Source of the DNA: Paraburkholderia kururiensis
GTDB taxonomy: Bacteria; Pseudomonadota; Gammaproteobacteria; Burkholderiales; Burkholderiaceae
Direction: 5' to 3'
Length of the DNA: 64,000 nucleotides
Assembly (NCBI RefSeq): GCF_034424375.1
Contig: NZ_CP139965.1
Coordinates: forward strand, 6,386,001 to 6,450,000
Part shown: positions 40,601 through 45,714 of the stretch, in pieces
Layout of the letters: the number at the start of each line of letters is the position of its first letter
How positions within the stretch are numbered: the stretch's first letter is position 1
Position numbers and translations under genes: made by a program
Notes under the pieces: generated by a model
Database searches by the model: none
Told to the model about the DNA's origin: nothing
The model's input: only the letters and a program-made list of their open reading frames with translations

Positions 40601-41927
40601 CGCCTTCCTCCGCACGCAAGCGGGCCGCGATTTCTTCGGGCTCCACACGAAAGCCGCGAATCTTCACCTGATCGTCGAGCCGGCCGAGGAACGCGAACTC
40701 GCCGCCCGGCAAGCGTCGGCTCTTGTCGCCGGTGCGATAGAGCCGCGCGCCGTGGCCTGCGGGATCGGGCACGAAGCGCTCGGCAGTCAGCGAAGGCCGC
40801 CCCAGGTAGCCGTAGGCCACGCTCGCACCGCCAATGCAGAGTTCGCCCGTCACGCCCTTGGGCACCGCATTGCCGTCCGCATCGATGATGTGCGCCTCGA
40901 CGTGCGAAAGCGGCGTGCCGAGCGGCAGCGTCGTCGTTCGCCCGGCTTCGCCGGTGTGGGTCAGCACGCCGACCGCCGTTTCAGTGGGCCCGTAGTGATT
41001 GATGAGCACACAGCCCGAACGCAGCAACGCCACGCGCGCCGCGAGCCGGGCGGGCGCCGCTTCGCCGCCGACCACGAGGCAGCGGCGCGGCAACACCGAT
41101 GCTGGGGCCTGGCCTTGCATCAACGCATCGAGATGGCTGGGCACGATCTTCAGCAGGTCCACCGCGTGCGTGTCCATGTACGTTGCGAAAGCGTCGGGGT
41201 CGCCGGCCACTTCGGCGTCGATGGCGTGCAGCGTCCAGCCGTGCCAGAGCGCGCCGAAGAGCGACGTATGCCCGAGGTCCGCGGCGGGTGTCGATAGCCA
41301 CGCCGCGCTGGCGATGCCATCGGGCAAGCGTTCGGAGAGACTGCGCAGATACGCCGCGAGCGCCGCGTGGCTCAACACCACGCCCTTGGGCTGGCCCGTC
41401 GAACCGGAGGTGTAGATCACGTAGGCGGGCCAGACGAAGTCGCTGCCGTCAGCGCTCGCGTGGGGCATGGGCGCACGCTCGGGTGACGCCGCGACGGCGG
41501 TGTCCATGTCGCGTGAAACGCGCGACGCCTGCGCGTCGAGCAACGTCACGCCTGCGGGGACCCATTCACCGTGAGCCACGCCGTTGCCGACGACCACGCG
41601 CGCGCCGCAGTCCTGCGCCTGCCAACGCAGACGCGCCGCGGGCAGCGCAGGATCGAGCGGCACATAGCAACCGCGCAGCCGCCACACGGCAAGCACGCTC
41701 GCGACGAATGCGGCGCTGCGCGTGGACGCAATAGCCACGCGGTCGCCCGGCTGAACATGCGTGGCGACAAGCTGCGACGCAAGACGGCCCGACCATGTCC
41801 ACAGGTCGCGCCAGTTGAGCGCTCCATCGCGATCCACGACGGCAGTTGCATGAGGTCTTTCCACGGCGAACCGGGCCACACGTGCGGGCAGAAAGTGCAT
41901 ATCGAAATCGAGTTGATTGGCTTGCAT
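25671..41927 (-). CDS. Giant five-module NRPS (Asp-Thr-Thr-Gra-Gly predicted)
   Basis: About 5418 aa. Order: A-T / C-A-T / C-A-T / C-A-T-E / C-A-T. Pocket codes read by eye are module 1 DLTKVGHVGK (Asp), modules 2 and 3 DFWNVGMVHK (Thr), module 4 DVHATGLIAK (unassigned, predicted graminine) and module 5 DILQLGLIWK (Gly). Condensation motifs are HHHALTDG (C2, near residue 782), HHIVGDD (C3, near 1895), HHHVLLDG (C4, near 2984) and HHHVLTDG (C5, near 4497). The E domain of module 4 has HHLAVDGVSW near 4027 and an intact EGHGRE. Carriers 1, 3 and 4 read GGDSI and carriers 2 and 5 read GGHSL. C2 and C4 begin TP(M/L)Q(Q/S)GLL, as in dual C/E domains. It starts directly with an A domain, so the C domain of module 1 is on the preceding protein. 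ATG 41927 has AAGGA 8 bases upstream and is preferred over ATG 41936. Confidence 0.95.
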   Translation of the reverse strand: MQANQLDFDMHFLPARVARFAVERPHATAVVDRDGALNWRDLWTWSGRLASQLVATHVQPGDRVAIASTRSAAFVASVLAVWRLRGCYVPLDPALPAARLRWQAQDCGARVVVGNGVAHGEWVPAGVTLLDAQASRVSRDMDTAVAASPERAPMPHASADGSDFVWPAYVIYTSGSTGQPKGVVLSHAALAAYLRSLSERLPDGIASAAWLSTPAADLGHTSLFGALWHGWTLHAIDAEVAGDPDAFATYMDTHAVDLLKIVPSHLDALMQGQAPASVLPRRCLVVGGEAAPARLAARVALLRSGCVLINHYGPTETAVGVLTHTGEAGRTTTLPLGTPLSHVEAHIIDADGNAVPKGVTGELCIGGASVAYGYLGRPSLTAERFVPDPAGHGARLYRTGDKSRRLPGGEFAFLGRLDDQVKIRGFRVEPEEIAARLRAEEGVRDAIVVARADEEGAPLKLAAYVTSSAALDIEAIRARLAAQLPDYMVPSSLQVLAALPLTANGKVDRAALPAPGDDATAQRTACIEPRNEAERTLAAIWKQVLKREDIGVSDNFFEIGGDSILSLQIIAKARRAGLKLTPKQMFDYPTIEAAARVAVALPADAQATHAAQRPAAAPDQRERAPHAHDAAEEDAWFTRAGVARDTVEAVYPATPMQQGLLFHGMFEGDPGLYVSQLRLTIADLGVEAMRRAWASVVARHPVLRTRFVCPPGVEPLQVVERHAALPFELHPHLADAADAYEAAFQTARATMAARGFDLQTAPLMRVDAFVRPDGAHDVLWTHHHALTDGWSTAQVASEVARAYAALIGGGEPDRTPGPRYADYVRWLRRQPDTNAFWRTRLASFQTSARLADAIGSRAFFDARDASEADAGNHANEAGRTVREIGAAQYARAQRAARRAQVTLNTLVQAAWALVLAHFSGRSQVRFGTTMSGRPVELPEAQSTIGLFINSLPLAVDVEPAAPIAAWVAALQRTHAELREVEHTSLASLQQGAGVRDGALFDSLVVFENYPLDEALHAKREAIGLRAIDAYSRTHLPLTLVAAPRCMGPQTAEGLRLEWHWHAARVSADSVSRLAVHFERVLERMTQLLETSDDARLRDIATDDTSVQHAPAPCAFPFEPVTARIEAQAQARPDAVAICLTGGDDVRVSVTYRELDAWSARIAQQCLHVCGRSGERRIGVAMTRTPALVATLLGVLRAGAAYVPLDPAYPDDRLREIARDAELDAVLTEQALIPRLAALLPGIALLDESALQVQTEASPADAGLAPPQPLPQPHPQQLAYVIYTSGSTGRPKGVGITHADVARLFDATHSHFGFNEQDVWTLFHSYAFDFSVWEMFGALVHGGRLVIVPHWTAREPSAFHALLKQEGVTVLNQTPSAFAQLTQADRDNTLTTLRTVVFGGERLEPATIARWAQGAKEKGVLPSLLNMYGITETTVHVTCRLLDEAALNAGRSVIGAPLDDLTLHVLDADMNRVPVGAVGELYVGGAGLARGYLGRPGLTAERFVPDPYGAPGARLYRSGDLARRLPDGDLEYLGRNDDQVKLRGFRIEPGEIRAALLSHEAVRDAAVIIAGNEGAEKRLVAYVVPESGTDKGNVERWQAWLATRLPAHMVPTSYVELDRLPLTPNGKLDRRALPAPESTATSSLSFVAPRDETEAKLAAIWQDVLGVERVSARDDFFRLGGHSLLAVRAISAVREAFGDAPTLRSLFEHPVLEDFAAMLRATWATQTGSPTLAGRDDDSHKARLADAALGEPIPLFASQESLWFIWKLEPRSSAYHVSGALRFDGRLDVDALRAAFAALSVRHPALRMRFGETGGVPYQRVDAAHAAQIRLLDLQQPDASTDESALSTLLTARLTTLLSELASEPFDLTADPPVRATLVRLADNRHVLHLVLHHIVGDDWSVGLLFDDFSRLYRAFASGRNDDDRDATAVAAAAWVAYRDVMLSRAAQLTPEREQAQLNAWRTELATDDDTAHRLALPFDRTRNGVRRAPGARLHMQVSAATTNALRTLADKRQATLFMTLLAAFDALLYRYTGQRDIRIGVPLAGRDLPGAAKVAGFFVNTVVLRTAPRGTTRVAQLIDAVRERLLCAYANQDVPFARVVKALQPERDLSHTPLFQVLVNQQQYHDLSESFGEALRVTVQPTGNGEAQFDLMLNIAQMPDAGLDLTFTYATDVFDAATIERMARNFAGLLEVWTEDEARPLASLELPELRDEPAPRTKACWPDPLDVASRVALQAAQRGDAIALVDGEQRTTYAQLDAWSRAIAVELKRRGVKAETRVGVAMQRSAALVAALLGVLRAGGTYVPLDPSYPQERFAHIVEDARLGPIVADAESLAQHADLFAWRPVIDVATLRNVAVDIEAERFVRPHPQQLAYVIYTSGSTGRPKGVGITHADVARLFDATHSHFGFNEHDVWTLFHSYAFDFSVWEMFGALVHGGRLVIVPHWTAREPTAFHALLKQEGVTVLNQTPSAFAQLTQADRDNTLTTLRTVVFGGERLEPATIARWAQGAKAKGVLPSLVNMYGITETTVHVTCRLLDEAALKAGRSVIGAPLDDLTLHVLDADMNRVPVGAVGELYVGGAGLARGYLGRPGLTAERFVPDPYGAPGARLYRSGDLARRLPDGDLEYLGRNDDQVKLRGFRIEPGEIRAALLAHDAVRDAAVIIAGNEGAEKRLVAYVVPESVSDKGNVEHWQAWLATRLPAHMVPASYVELDRLPLTPNGKLDRRALPAPEATNTARAAAPSNADEQALLAIWRNVLRRDDIGVTDNFFVVGGDSILSLQIVAKARDAGWHLTPRMVFETPTVEGLARAARAATPVPAHRDAEPRRAVTSDSTDLWRALGLTPEHIEDVYAATPLQSGLLYHALTAEPTQHAYLNQMRVTLTGSLHSDTMRAAWQAVLERHAILRTRFAWSHGGAAMQVVHRRLALPFETHDWSAASDYDARLAAWRERDLAAGMALDAAPLMRVALFVRDARTVDLVWTHHHVLLDGWSVASLVGEILRDYRAHVAGRAIAFEPAPPYRQYVEWMRAAASDAATQTWWRERIAQAFRADDPATLMASLPAPRTREHGTHARRQRLDAMLAERLYAAARRYEVTLNTLMQAAWAVVLARHGHRRSVAYGTTFSGRSAPVPGIDRMLGLFINTLPVWVDVKADEGVGAWLRGVQHAFATLRQYEHTPLAQVQQWAARSGDALFDSLVVFENYPLDGAREGDGDLEIGAVESVDPTHYPLALAIIPRAQTLALEWSWDGERIDRVTVERLATHYETVLQQLSEEGERRVGELELLPRGLDEAPLARYPFDSLGAALVAQAQRTPLALAVRCEEESLRYGELDAWSARVARELVVRGAGAEHRVGLCVRRGPALIAALVGIVRSGAAFVPLDPEYPAARLAQMIDDAGITRVVADAASAERMAGVLAGCEVIGIEVSDVEASDVEAGAFAAPLHPHQLAYVLYTSGSTGRPKGVAVSHGSLWTHLQDFLSTYGISEADTVLHSSTVNFDVALHEILPALLTGATVEMRGEQPWDLQGLSERLVSRGVTFARIPTALWQQWQRHAPARETLRLRQVTVGGEALPGDALALWRKGPLGDIRLDNLYGPTETTIAALYRETCEQDSREVTVPIGRPYPGRTARVLDAFGDEAPVGGLGELCIGGPTVARGYLGRAALTAERFVPDPYGEPGARQYRSGDLCRMRGDGTVEFLGRLDQQVKLRGQRIEPGEIEAVLRQCEGVREAAVVVTGEGDKRRLAAYVSVSGKTQPDAVLGTLEQKLPGYMVPSSVTVLERLPWMPNGKLDRAALPAPREMQRERVAASNETEALLLSIWSSVLGRDDLGVTENFFEAGGDSIQSLQIIAKARQAGLRLTPRQVFEHPTVAALAQRVERVEQLDAKPGDEQPEDDEPLALTPIQQLFFERYPEGESHWNQAVLLKVRGRLDVPALERAVRALAQRHDALRLRFVKHDDGWKQIAVPAQDAGQDLVRCDRLASLSALEAACEGIQSSLDIERGPVWRVGYFEAPGEAQDEARLLVAIHHLAVDGVSWRVLLDELQTAYEQAARGETIALPAASTPWRTWVRALLRYAQTEPVLAEAAWWRQALSAVDAAADLPLRPAAGTRMAHSATLDWTLDAARTRDLLHNASRAYRTRVDELLLAALARALGTWSGATEVAVELEGHGREDVIDDVDLSRTVGWFTTRFPVALPAMHAAPGEALVAVKTRVRAMPHKGLHWGLLPASRERRRPAVSFNYLGRFDQSLDADSRFAFSAEPAGATHGDGARLDYALDLNGIVTGDTLLLRWRFDPARIDRETVERIVADFGREVDSLLAHCMAAPPGASASDFPLSGLDDAQLRALGLKLGGVADIYPATPLQQGLLYHSELAHGQGVYVNQLQLTLAGPFDADALRAAWQAAIARHDALRTRFVRHPDGTALQIVEREAVLPFAVHDWRDIAPADVADDSVSDYDARLAAWRTADIAAGIDTSQAPLLRVNVFLRPDGRFDLVRTHHHVLTDGWSGARLLSEVFDDYERALGARREPVRVATVPPPYRRYVEWLAKQPDPRDWWVERLAALDDPGTLTASLAAPRAHAASEKQSAVTHKTVMRLDTTLDQRVRRAAQRHRVTLNTLMQGAWAVLLARLSGKPSVAFGVTVSGRPAALEGSEQMFGLFINSLPVFVQVPGDAAVSDWLGGLQRWNVEMREVEHTPLASLQQWAGRSGDALFDSLMVFENYPIAARAESLAGSEANRLRVERVDAVERTHYPLTLTILPARQLEVHWSWDSRRLDETQIEALQRHYLALLDALADEGEHAARFVGELAVRRGAPHAEALPEATWRACHERFAAEAARAPTRIALRQHGATFDYATLARWAATIDARLRASGVACEERVAVCMRRSPALIASMLGVWRSGAAYVPLDPSFPAERLRFMLDDAGITRIVSDAEGIERLQGGLDDRIVIDASLPASAEAVPSPARPVAADQLAYVIYTSGSTGRPKGVAVSHGALARLIASVSVAPGLLPDDVLLSVTTASFDISLLEFCLPLTKGACIELADTQTAGHGEALAALIETSGATAMQATPSGWRLLLEAGWRGPSDGRAFAALAGGEALPDDLAAQLIARGVSLWNLYGPTETTIWSTCARVLRGDAVTIGRALHANALRIVDASGALTPQGGIGELCIGGDNLARGYLGRAALTAERFVPDPWGPPGARMYRTGDLARERGDGDIACLGRIDQQVKLRGYRIEPGEIEAALRALAGIDDAAVALVSGVGGAEPRLIGYVVVSDGQALPSGWRATLRARLPAYMVPAALHAVDALPRTANGKLDRHALARLGDPAADDVSWIEPSGEAETLVAQVFGEVLGVARVGADDDFFAIGGHSLAAVRVIARLSERLGRKVALAMLFDAPTPARLAAALAAGSPHEHAAALQALDGLFDELD
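29711..32165 (-). repeat. Direct repeat copy 2 (A-T-E of module 4)
   Basis: Partner of 21688-24142 (2455 bases each). It encodes the A domain with code DVHATGLIAK, the GGDSIQSL carrier and the N-terminal part of the E domain. The near identity suggests a recent duplication or ongoing gene conversion between the two modules that load the same amino acid. Confidence 0.9.
33742..34829 (-). repeat. Direct repeat copy 1 (Thr adenylation domain, module 3)
   Basis: Matches 37024-38111 at an offset of 3282 bases with few differences by eye. It spans the A domain from just before the TSGSTGRPKG motif to its C-terminal end (LTPNGKLDRRALPAP). The upstream part of the A domain and the whole C domain are not shared. 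Confidence 0.88.
37024..38111 (-). repeat. Direct repeat copy 2 (Thr adenylation domain, module 2)
   Basis: Partner of 33742-34829 (1088 bases each). The two copies give the same substrate code, DFWNVGMVHK. Only the part of the A domain that includes the binding pocket and the C-terminal subdomain is homogenised. Confidence 0.88.
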
Positions 41928-41938
41928 GAGCCCCATCC

Positions 41939-44900
41939 TTAGTGCTGGTACGCGCCGGCAGCGGGCTGCGCCGCGCTGTCCCGCCCGATGTTGGGTTCCG
42001 TGTGGCGCTGTTCGCATTCGCCAAGGCTGAATTGCGCGATCGCGCGCGCAGGCTGCGCGGATGCCTCGTCGAGCAGCGCCACGTAGTGCGCCGCGAACTG
42101 TGCGACGAACGCATCGTCGTAGAGCGCGGCGGCGTAGGCGAATACGCAATCGAGCCCTTCGTCGCCGCGGCGCAGTACGTCGAGCGCGAGTTCGAAACGC
42201 GCTTCGATGGCATTGGCATCGGTGTCGATGAGCGCGCCGCGCACGCCGTCCAGATCGAGCGACGCGGCAAATTCCTCGTGCAGCACGAACTTGATCTGCG
42301 CGAGCGGATGCGCGGCCAGCGCGCCCGCGTGTTCGCGCCGCTCGCCGTGCGCGGCCACCACGCGATCAAACGGCACGTCCGCGTTGGCCTGTGCCTCGAT
42401 GCTGTCGTCGCGCACCGCGCGCAGCAGCGTGGCGAACGAATCGGAGCCCTTTACCGAGGCACGCATGGCGAGCGTGTTCACGAAGAAGCCGATCAAGCCC
42501 TCGGTTTCCATGCGGTCGCGGCCCGCCACCGGCACCGCGACCACGATGTCGCGCGCGTGGCTGTAGCGATAAAGCAGCGCATAGAAGGCCGCGAGCAGCA
42601 CCATGAAGAGCGTCGAATGCTCCGAGCGTGCGAGTGTTTCGAGACGCGCACTGAGCGCAGGCGAAATGCGCAGACGTGTGCAGGCGGCGCGCGGATCGCA
42701 TGGCGTGCCGCGCTCATGATCGGTGGGCAGATCGACGAACTGATCGTAGCCGGCGAGGCGCGTGCGCCAGTAGTCGAGCTGCGCATCGAGCACGGCACGG
42801 CCGTCGCCCGCGAAGTATTCGCGCTGCCATGCGGCGTAGTCGGCGTACTGCACCGGCAATGCCCGAGGCGCGTAGGTCTCGCCACGTCGCGCCGCGCGAT
42901 ACGCGGCGGCGAATTCGCGCAGCAGAATGTCGATGGACCAGCCGTCTACCACGATGTGATGCATGACGAAATGCAGCACGTGTCGCGAAGCACACCGCAC
43001 GAGCGCCGCACGCACGAGCGGACCGCGGGCGAGGTCGAACGGTGCACGCGTGCGTTCGCGTAACACGCTATCGAGCGCGCCGTGCTGCAAAACCGATTCG
43101 TCCAGATCGATCACCTCCCACGTCCATGCCGAAGCCGCCTGCCCCGCGGGCACCACCTGCTGACGCGGCACGTCGTCCATTTCCACGAAGCGCGTACGCA
43201 GTGCTTCGTGCCGGCGCACGAGTGCGTCGATGGCGATACGCGTGGCCTCGACGTCGGGCGGCCCGTCGAATGAGAGCGTGATGGGCACGTTGTACGCGGC
43301 GCTCCCGGGATCGAGGCGCCACAGCACCCAAAGGCGCGCCTGCGGCAGCGAGAGCGGCGCTTCGCTCGCGCTACGGCGCACGAGCGCTGCGGGCGGCGGC
43401 ACGTCGCCTGCGCCTGCGGCCCATCGCGCATCGAGCGCGGTGCCCAGCGTGGCCGGTGTCGTGTGCGCGAACAGCAGACCGCCCGGCACGTCACGCGCGA
43501 ATCGCTCACGCAGCTTGGCGGCCACCTTCAACGCGAGCAGCGAGCGGCCACCGAGCAAAAAGAAGTCATCGGAGGGTGCGGGCAACGGTACGTCGAGTAC
43601 GTCGCGCCAGACCTCTGCGATAACGCGCGCGGTGGCAGTGAGCGGCTCGTCGCGTCGCGTGCCTGCCGATACGCCGTCGCGACGGCGATGGCGCGCGTCG
43701 TGCACAGCGAACGGCACAACGGCTGCGCTACGCCACGCGTTCAGGCAGGCGCTGCGCTGCAATTTGCCGCTCGACGTGCGCGGCAGATCGCCCGGTTCCA
43801 GCAACAGAATCAGCGCGACTTCGTAGCCGAATGCCTCGCCCAGCGCGTTCGAGATCGCCGCGAAAATGCGCTCCGACGCGATGCGTCTGCCCCGGCCGCG
43901 TGGCACTTCGGCAGCCACGCCGATCGCTTCGGCGCCATCCGCGCCTTCTGCGCCTTCGACGGGAAACGCCGCAATGCGTCCGCGTCGCAGCGATTGAACG
44001 CGGTCGGCCAGCACGGCTTCGAGGTCCTGCGGATACACGTTCTCGCCGCGCAGCACGATCATGTCCTTGCGTCGGCCGCAGAGGAAGAGTTCGCCCGAGT
44101 CGATGAAGCCGAGATCACCCGTGCGCAGCCATCGGCCCGGAAAGCCCGGCGTCTCGTCGAGGAACGTGTCCGCCGTGGCCTGCGCGTTGCGCCAGTAGCC
44201 CTGCGCGACGCTCGGCCCGCTGCACCATATTTCGCCGATACGTCCATCGGGCAGCCGTTCGCGCGTGTTCGGGTCGACGATCGCAAACGTGTGGGCCAGT
44301 GCCGGTCCGCCGCAACCGACCACGGCCTTCGCATCCGCGGCGCGCGCAGGCGGCAATGCAAGCGGCGTGAGACTCGCGAGAGCGGACGCCGAGAAGCGCC
44401 GTTCGGCGGCGCCTGCACCGGCCTTCACGCCGGAGACGAACAACGTCGCTTCTGCCAGGCCATAGCAGGCATAGAAGGCGCGCGCGTCGAACCCGTGCGA
44501 CGCGAAGCGTGCCGCGAAGTGATCGAACGTAGTCTGGCGAATCGGCTCGGAGCCGCAGAACGCGACGCGCAGCGACGACAGGTCGAGACCATCCAGTTGC
44601 GCGTCGCGCACGCGCTCGGTGCACAGCCGAAACGCGAAGTCGGGGCCGCCTGTGTGGGTGGCCCGCTCTTTGGCCGCGCCCGTCAGCCAGCGTGCCGGGC
44701 GTTCGAGAAAATGCAGCGACGAAACGAGCGTGACCGGAAAGCCGCACAGCAGCGGCATCAGCACGCCCGCGATCAAACCCATGTCGTGATAGAGCGGCAA
44801 CCACGAGAACATGCGGTCGCCGGGCCGGCAGTCCATGGCGTGTGCCATCACCGCGACGTTGATGCACAGATTCGCATGGCCCACCATGACGCCCTTCGGC

Positions 44901-45505
44901 GACGACGTGGAGCCCGACGTGTACTGCAGAAACGCAATCGCCTGCGGGTCGACATGCTCGACGCAAAACGCCGCGGCGGGGTCCACGTCGCGCGCGGAAG
45001 CATCGACGAGCACGGCATCGCCCAGCCCGTTGCCTGCCACGGTCGCGGCCAGCCCAGCACGCGACGATTCGTCGAGCACTGCGATACGCGCCGCGCAATC
45101 CGACGTCATGCGCCGCAACCGCTCCACATGCGCGCTGTGCTGCGCCTCGGGCGGATAGGCCGGCACCGCGATCATGCCCGCGTACTGGCACGCGAAAAAC
45201 GAGACGACGTAGTCGAGCCCGCTCGGCAGCATGAGCAGCACGCGATCCCCTGCCGTGCCGTGCCGGCGCAAGACGGCGGCGAGACGGCGCGCGCGGGCGT
45301 GCAGCGCTGCGTAGGTGAGTTCGTGCGCATCCGATTCGCCGTCCGCGAGAAAGTGCACCGCCACCTGGTCGGGGCGCTGCGCCACATGAGCGTGCAGCGC
45401 CGAGACCAGGTCGTGTGCCGGAACGGCGAGGGCCGCCGATGCGTACGCGTTCCCGTCAGGGCTCGCAACCGTTGCCTCAGACCGCCGCGCTTCGATCACA
45501 GTCAT
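41939..45505 (-). CDS. Lipoinitiation protein: FAAL - carrier - condensation domain
   Basis: A 1188-aa starter protein. The fatty acyl-AMP ligase domain (roughly residues 20-590) has QYTSGSTSSPKGVMVGHANL, SWLPLYHDMGLIAGVLMPL and ACYGLAEATLFVSG, the FAAL rather than amino-acid A-domain pattern. A carrier domain follows with FLLGGRSLLALKV. The C-terminal condensation domain has HHIVVDGWS and should join the fatty acid to the first amino acid. It ends with a short tail EQRHTEPNIGRD..., perhaps a docking element for the next protein. ATG 45505 has AGGAGG directly upstream. The stop TAA at 41939 is followed at once by the ribosome site of the large NRPS, so the two are coupled. Confidence 0.94.
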   Translation of the reverse strand: MTVIEARRSEATVASPDGNAYASAALAVPAHDLVSALHAHVAQRPDQVAVHFLADGESDAHELTYAALHARARRLAAVLRRHGTAGDRVLLMLPSGLDYVVSFFACQYAGMIAVPAYPPEAQHSAHVERLRRMTSDCAARIAVLDESSRAGLAATVAGNGLGDAVLVDASARDVDPAAAFCVEHVDPQAIAFLQYTSGSTSSPKGVMVGHANLCINVAVMAHAMDCRPGDRMFSWLPLYHDMGLIAGVLMPLLCGFPVTLVSSLHFLERPARWLTGAAKERATHTGGPDFAFRLCTERVRDAQLDGLDLSSLRVAFCGSEPIRQTTFDHFAARFASHGFDARAFYACYGLAEATLFVSGVKAGAGAAERRFSASALASLTPLALPPARAADAKAVVGCGGPALAHTFAIVDPNTRERLPDGRIGEIWCSGPSVAQGYWRNAQATADTFLDETPGFPGRWLRTGDLGFIDSGELFLCGRRKDMIVLRGENVYPQDLEAVLADRVQSLRRGRIAAFPVEGAEGADGAEAIGVAAEVPRGRGRRIASERIFAAISNALGEAFGYEVALILLLEPGDLPRTSSGKLQRSACLNAWRSAAVVPFAVHDARHRRRDGVSAGTRRDEPLTATARVIAEVWRDVLDVPLPAPSDDFFLLGGRSLLALKVAAKLRERFARDVPGGLLFAHTTPATLGTALDARWAAGAGDVPPPAALVRRSASEAPLSLPQARLWVLWRLDPGSAAYNVPITLSFDGPPDVEATRIAIDALVRRHEALRTRFVEMDDVPRQQVVPAGQAASAWTWEVIDLDESVLQHGALDSVLRERTRAPFDLARGPLVRAALVRCASRHVLHFVMHHIVVDGWSIDILLREFAAAYRAARRGETYAPRALPVQYADYAAWQREYFAGDGRAVLDAQLDYWRTRLAGYDQFVDLPTDHERGTPCDPRAACTRLRISPALSARLETLARSEHSTLFMVLLAAFYALLYRYSHARDIVVAVPVAGRDRMETEGLIGFFVNTLAMRASVKGSDSFATLLRAVRDDSIEAQANADVPFDRVVAAHGERREHAGALAAHPLAQIKFVLHEEFAASLDLDGVRGALIDTDANAIEARFELALDVLRRGDEGLDCVFAYAAALYDDAFVAQFAAHYVALLDEASAQPARAIAQFSLGECEQRHTEPNIGRDSAAQPAAGAYQH

Positions 45506-45566
45506 CCTTTCCTCCTGGGTTTTGCCGCGAGTTCGTCGGGACACGGCAAAGAACATGCGAATTCGA

Positions 45567-45601
45567 GCCGCGGCCCTTGCCTGGGAGGCACGGGCCGCGG
45601 C
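45567..45601. other. Strong GC-rich hairpin in the leader of the FAAL gene
   Basis: A perfect 10-bp inverted repeat, GCCGCGGCCC / GGGCCGCGGC, with a 15-base loop that itself contains a short GCC/GGC pairing. It sits in the 209-base gap between the FhuC-like gene and the FAAL-NRPS gene. No T-run follows on the minus strand, so it does not look like a simple terminator. An mRNA-stability or attenuation element is possible. Confidence 0.5.
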
Positions 45602-45714
45602 ACAACATCGTCATTGCGGGGGAACGGCGCGGCGCTTCTGCGGAACGCCTGCACATGAACTGCCTGACTACGGATTCGGCGGCGTGCCCTCTCTCGCGCG
45701 CCGGCCGGCTTCTG

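Noticed and set aside
41928..42149. N-terminal extension of the large NRPS to 42149
   Set aside because: It overlaps the end of the FAAL-T-C gene, is Arg-rich with no domain, and the ATG at 41927 has a proper ribosome site.
20000..45000. Many long plus-strand frames opposite the NRPS genes, several over 700 aa
   Set aside because: They mirror the GC-rich codons of the NRPS genes, contain repeated Arg/His/Ala-rich sequence, have no ribosome sites and no recognisable domains.
45567..45601. Hairpin as an intrinsic terminator separating two operons
   Set aside because: No T-run follows the stem on the coding strand, and the flanking genes clearly belong to one siderophore pathway.
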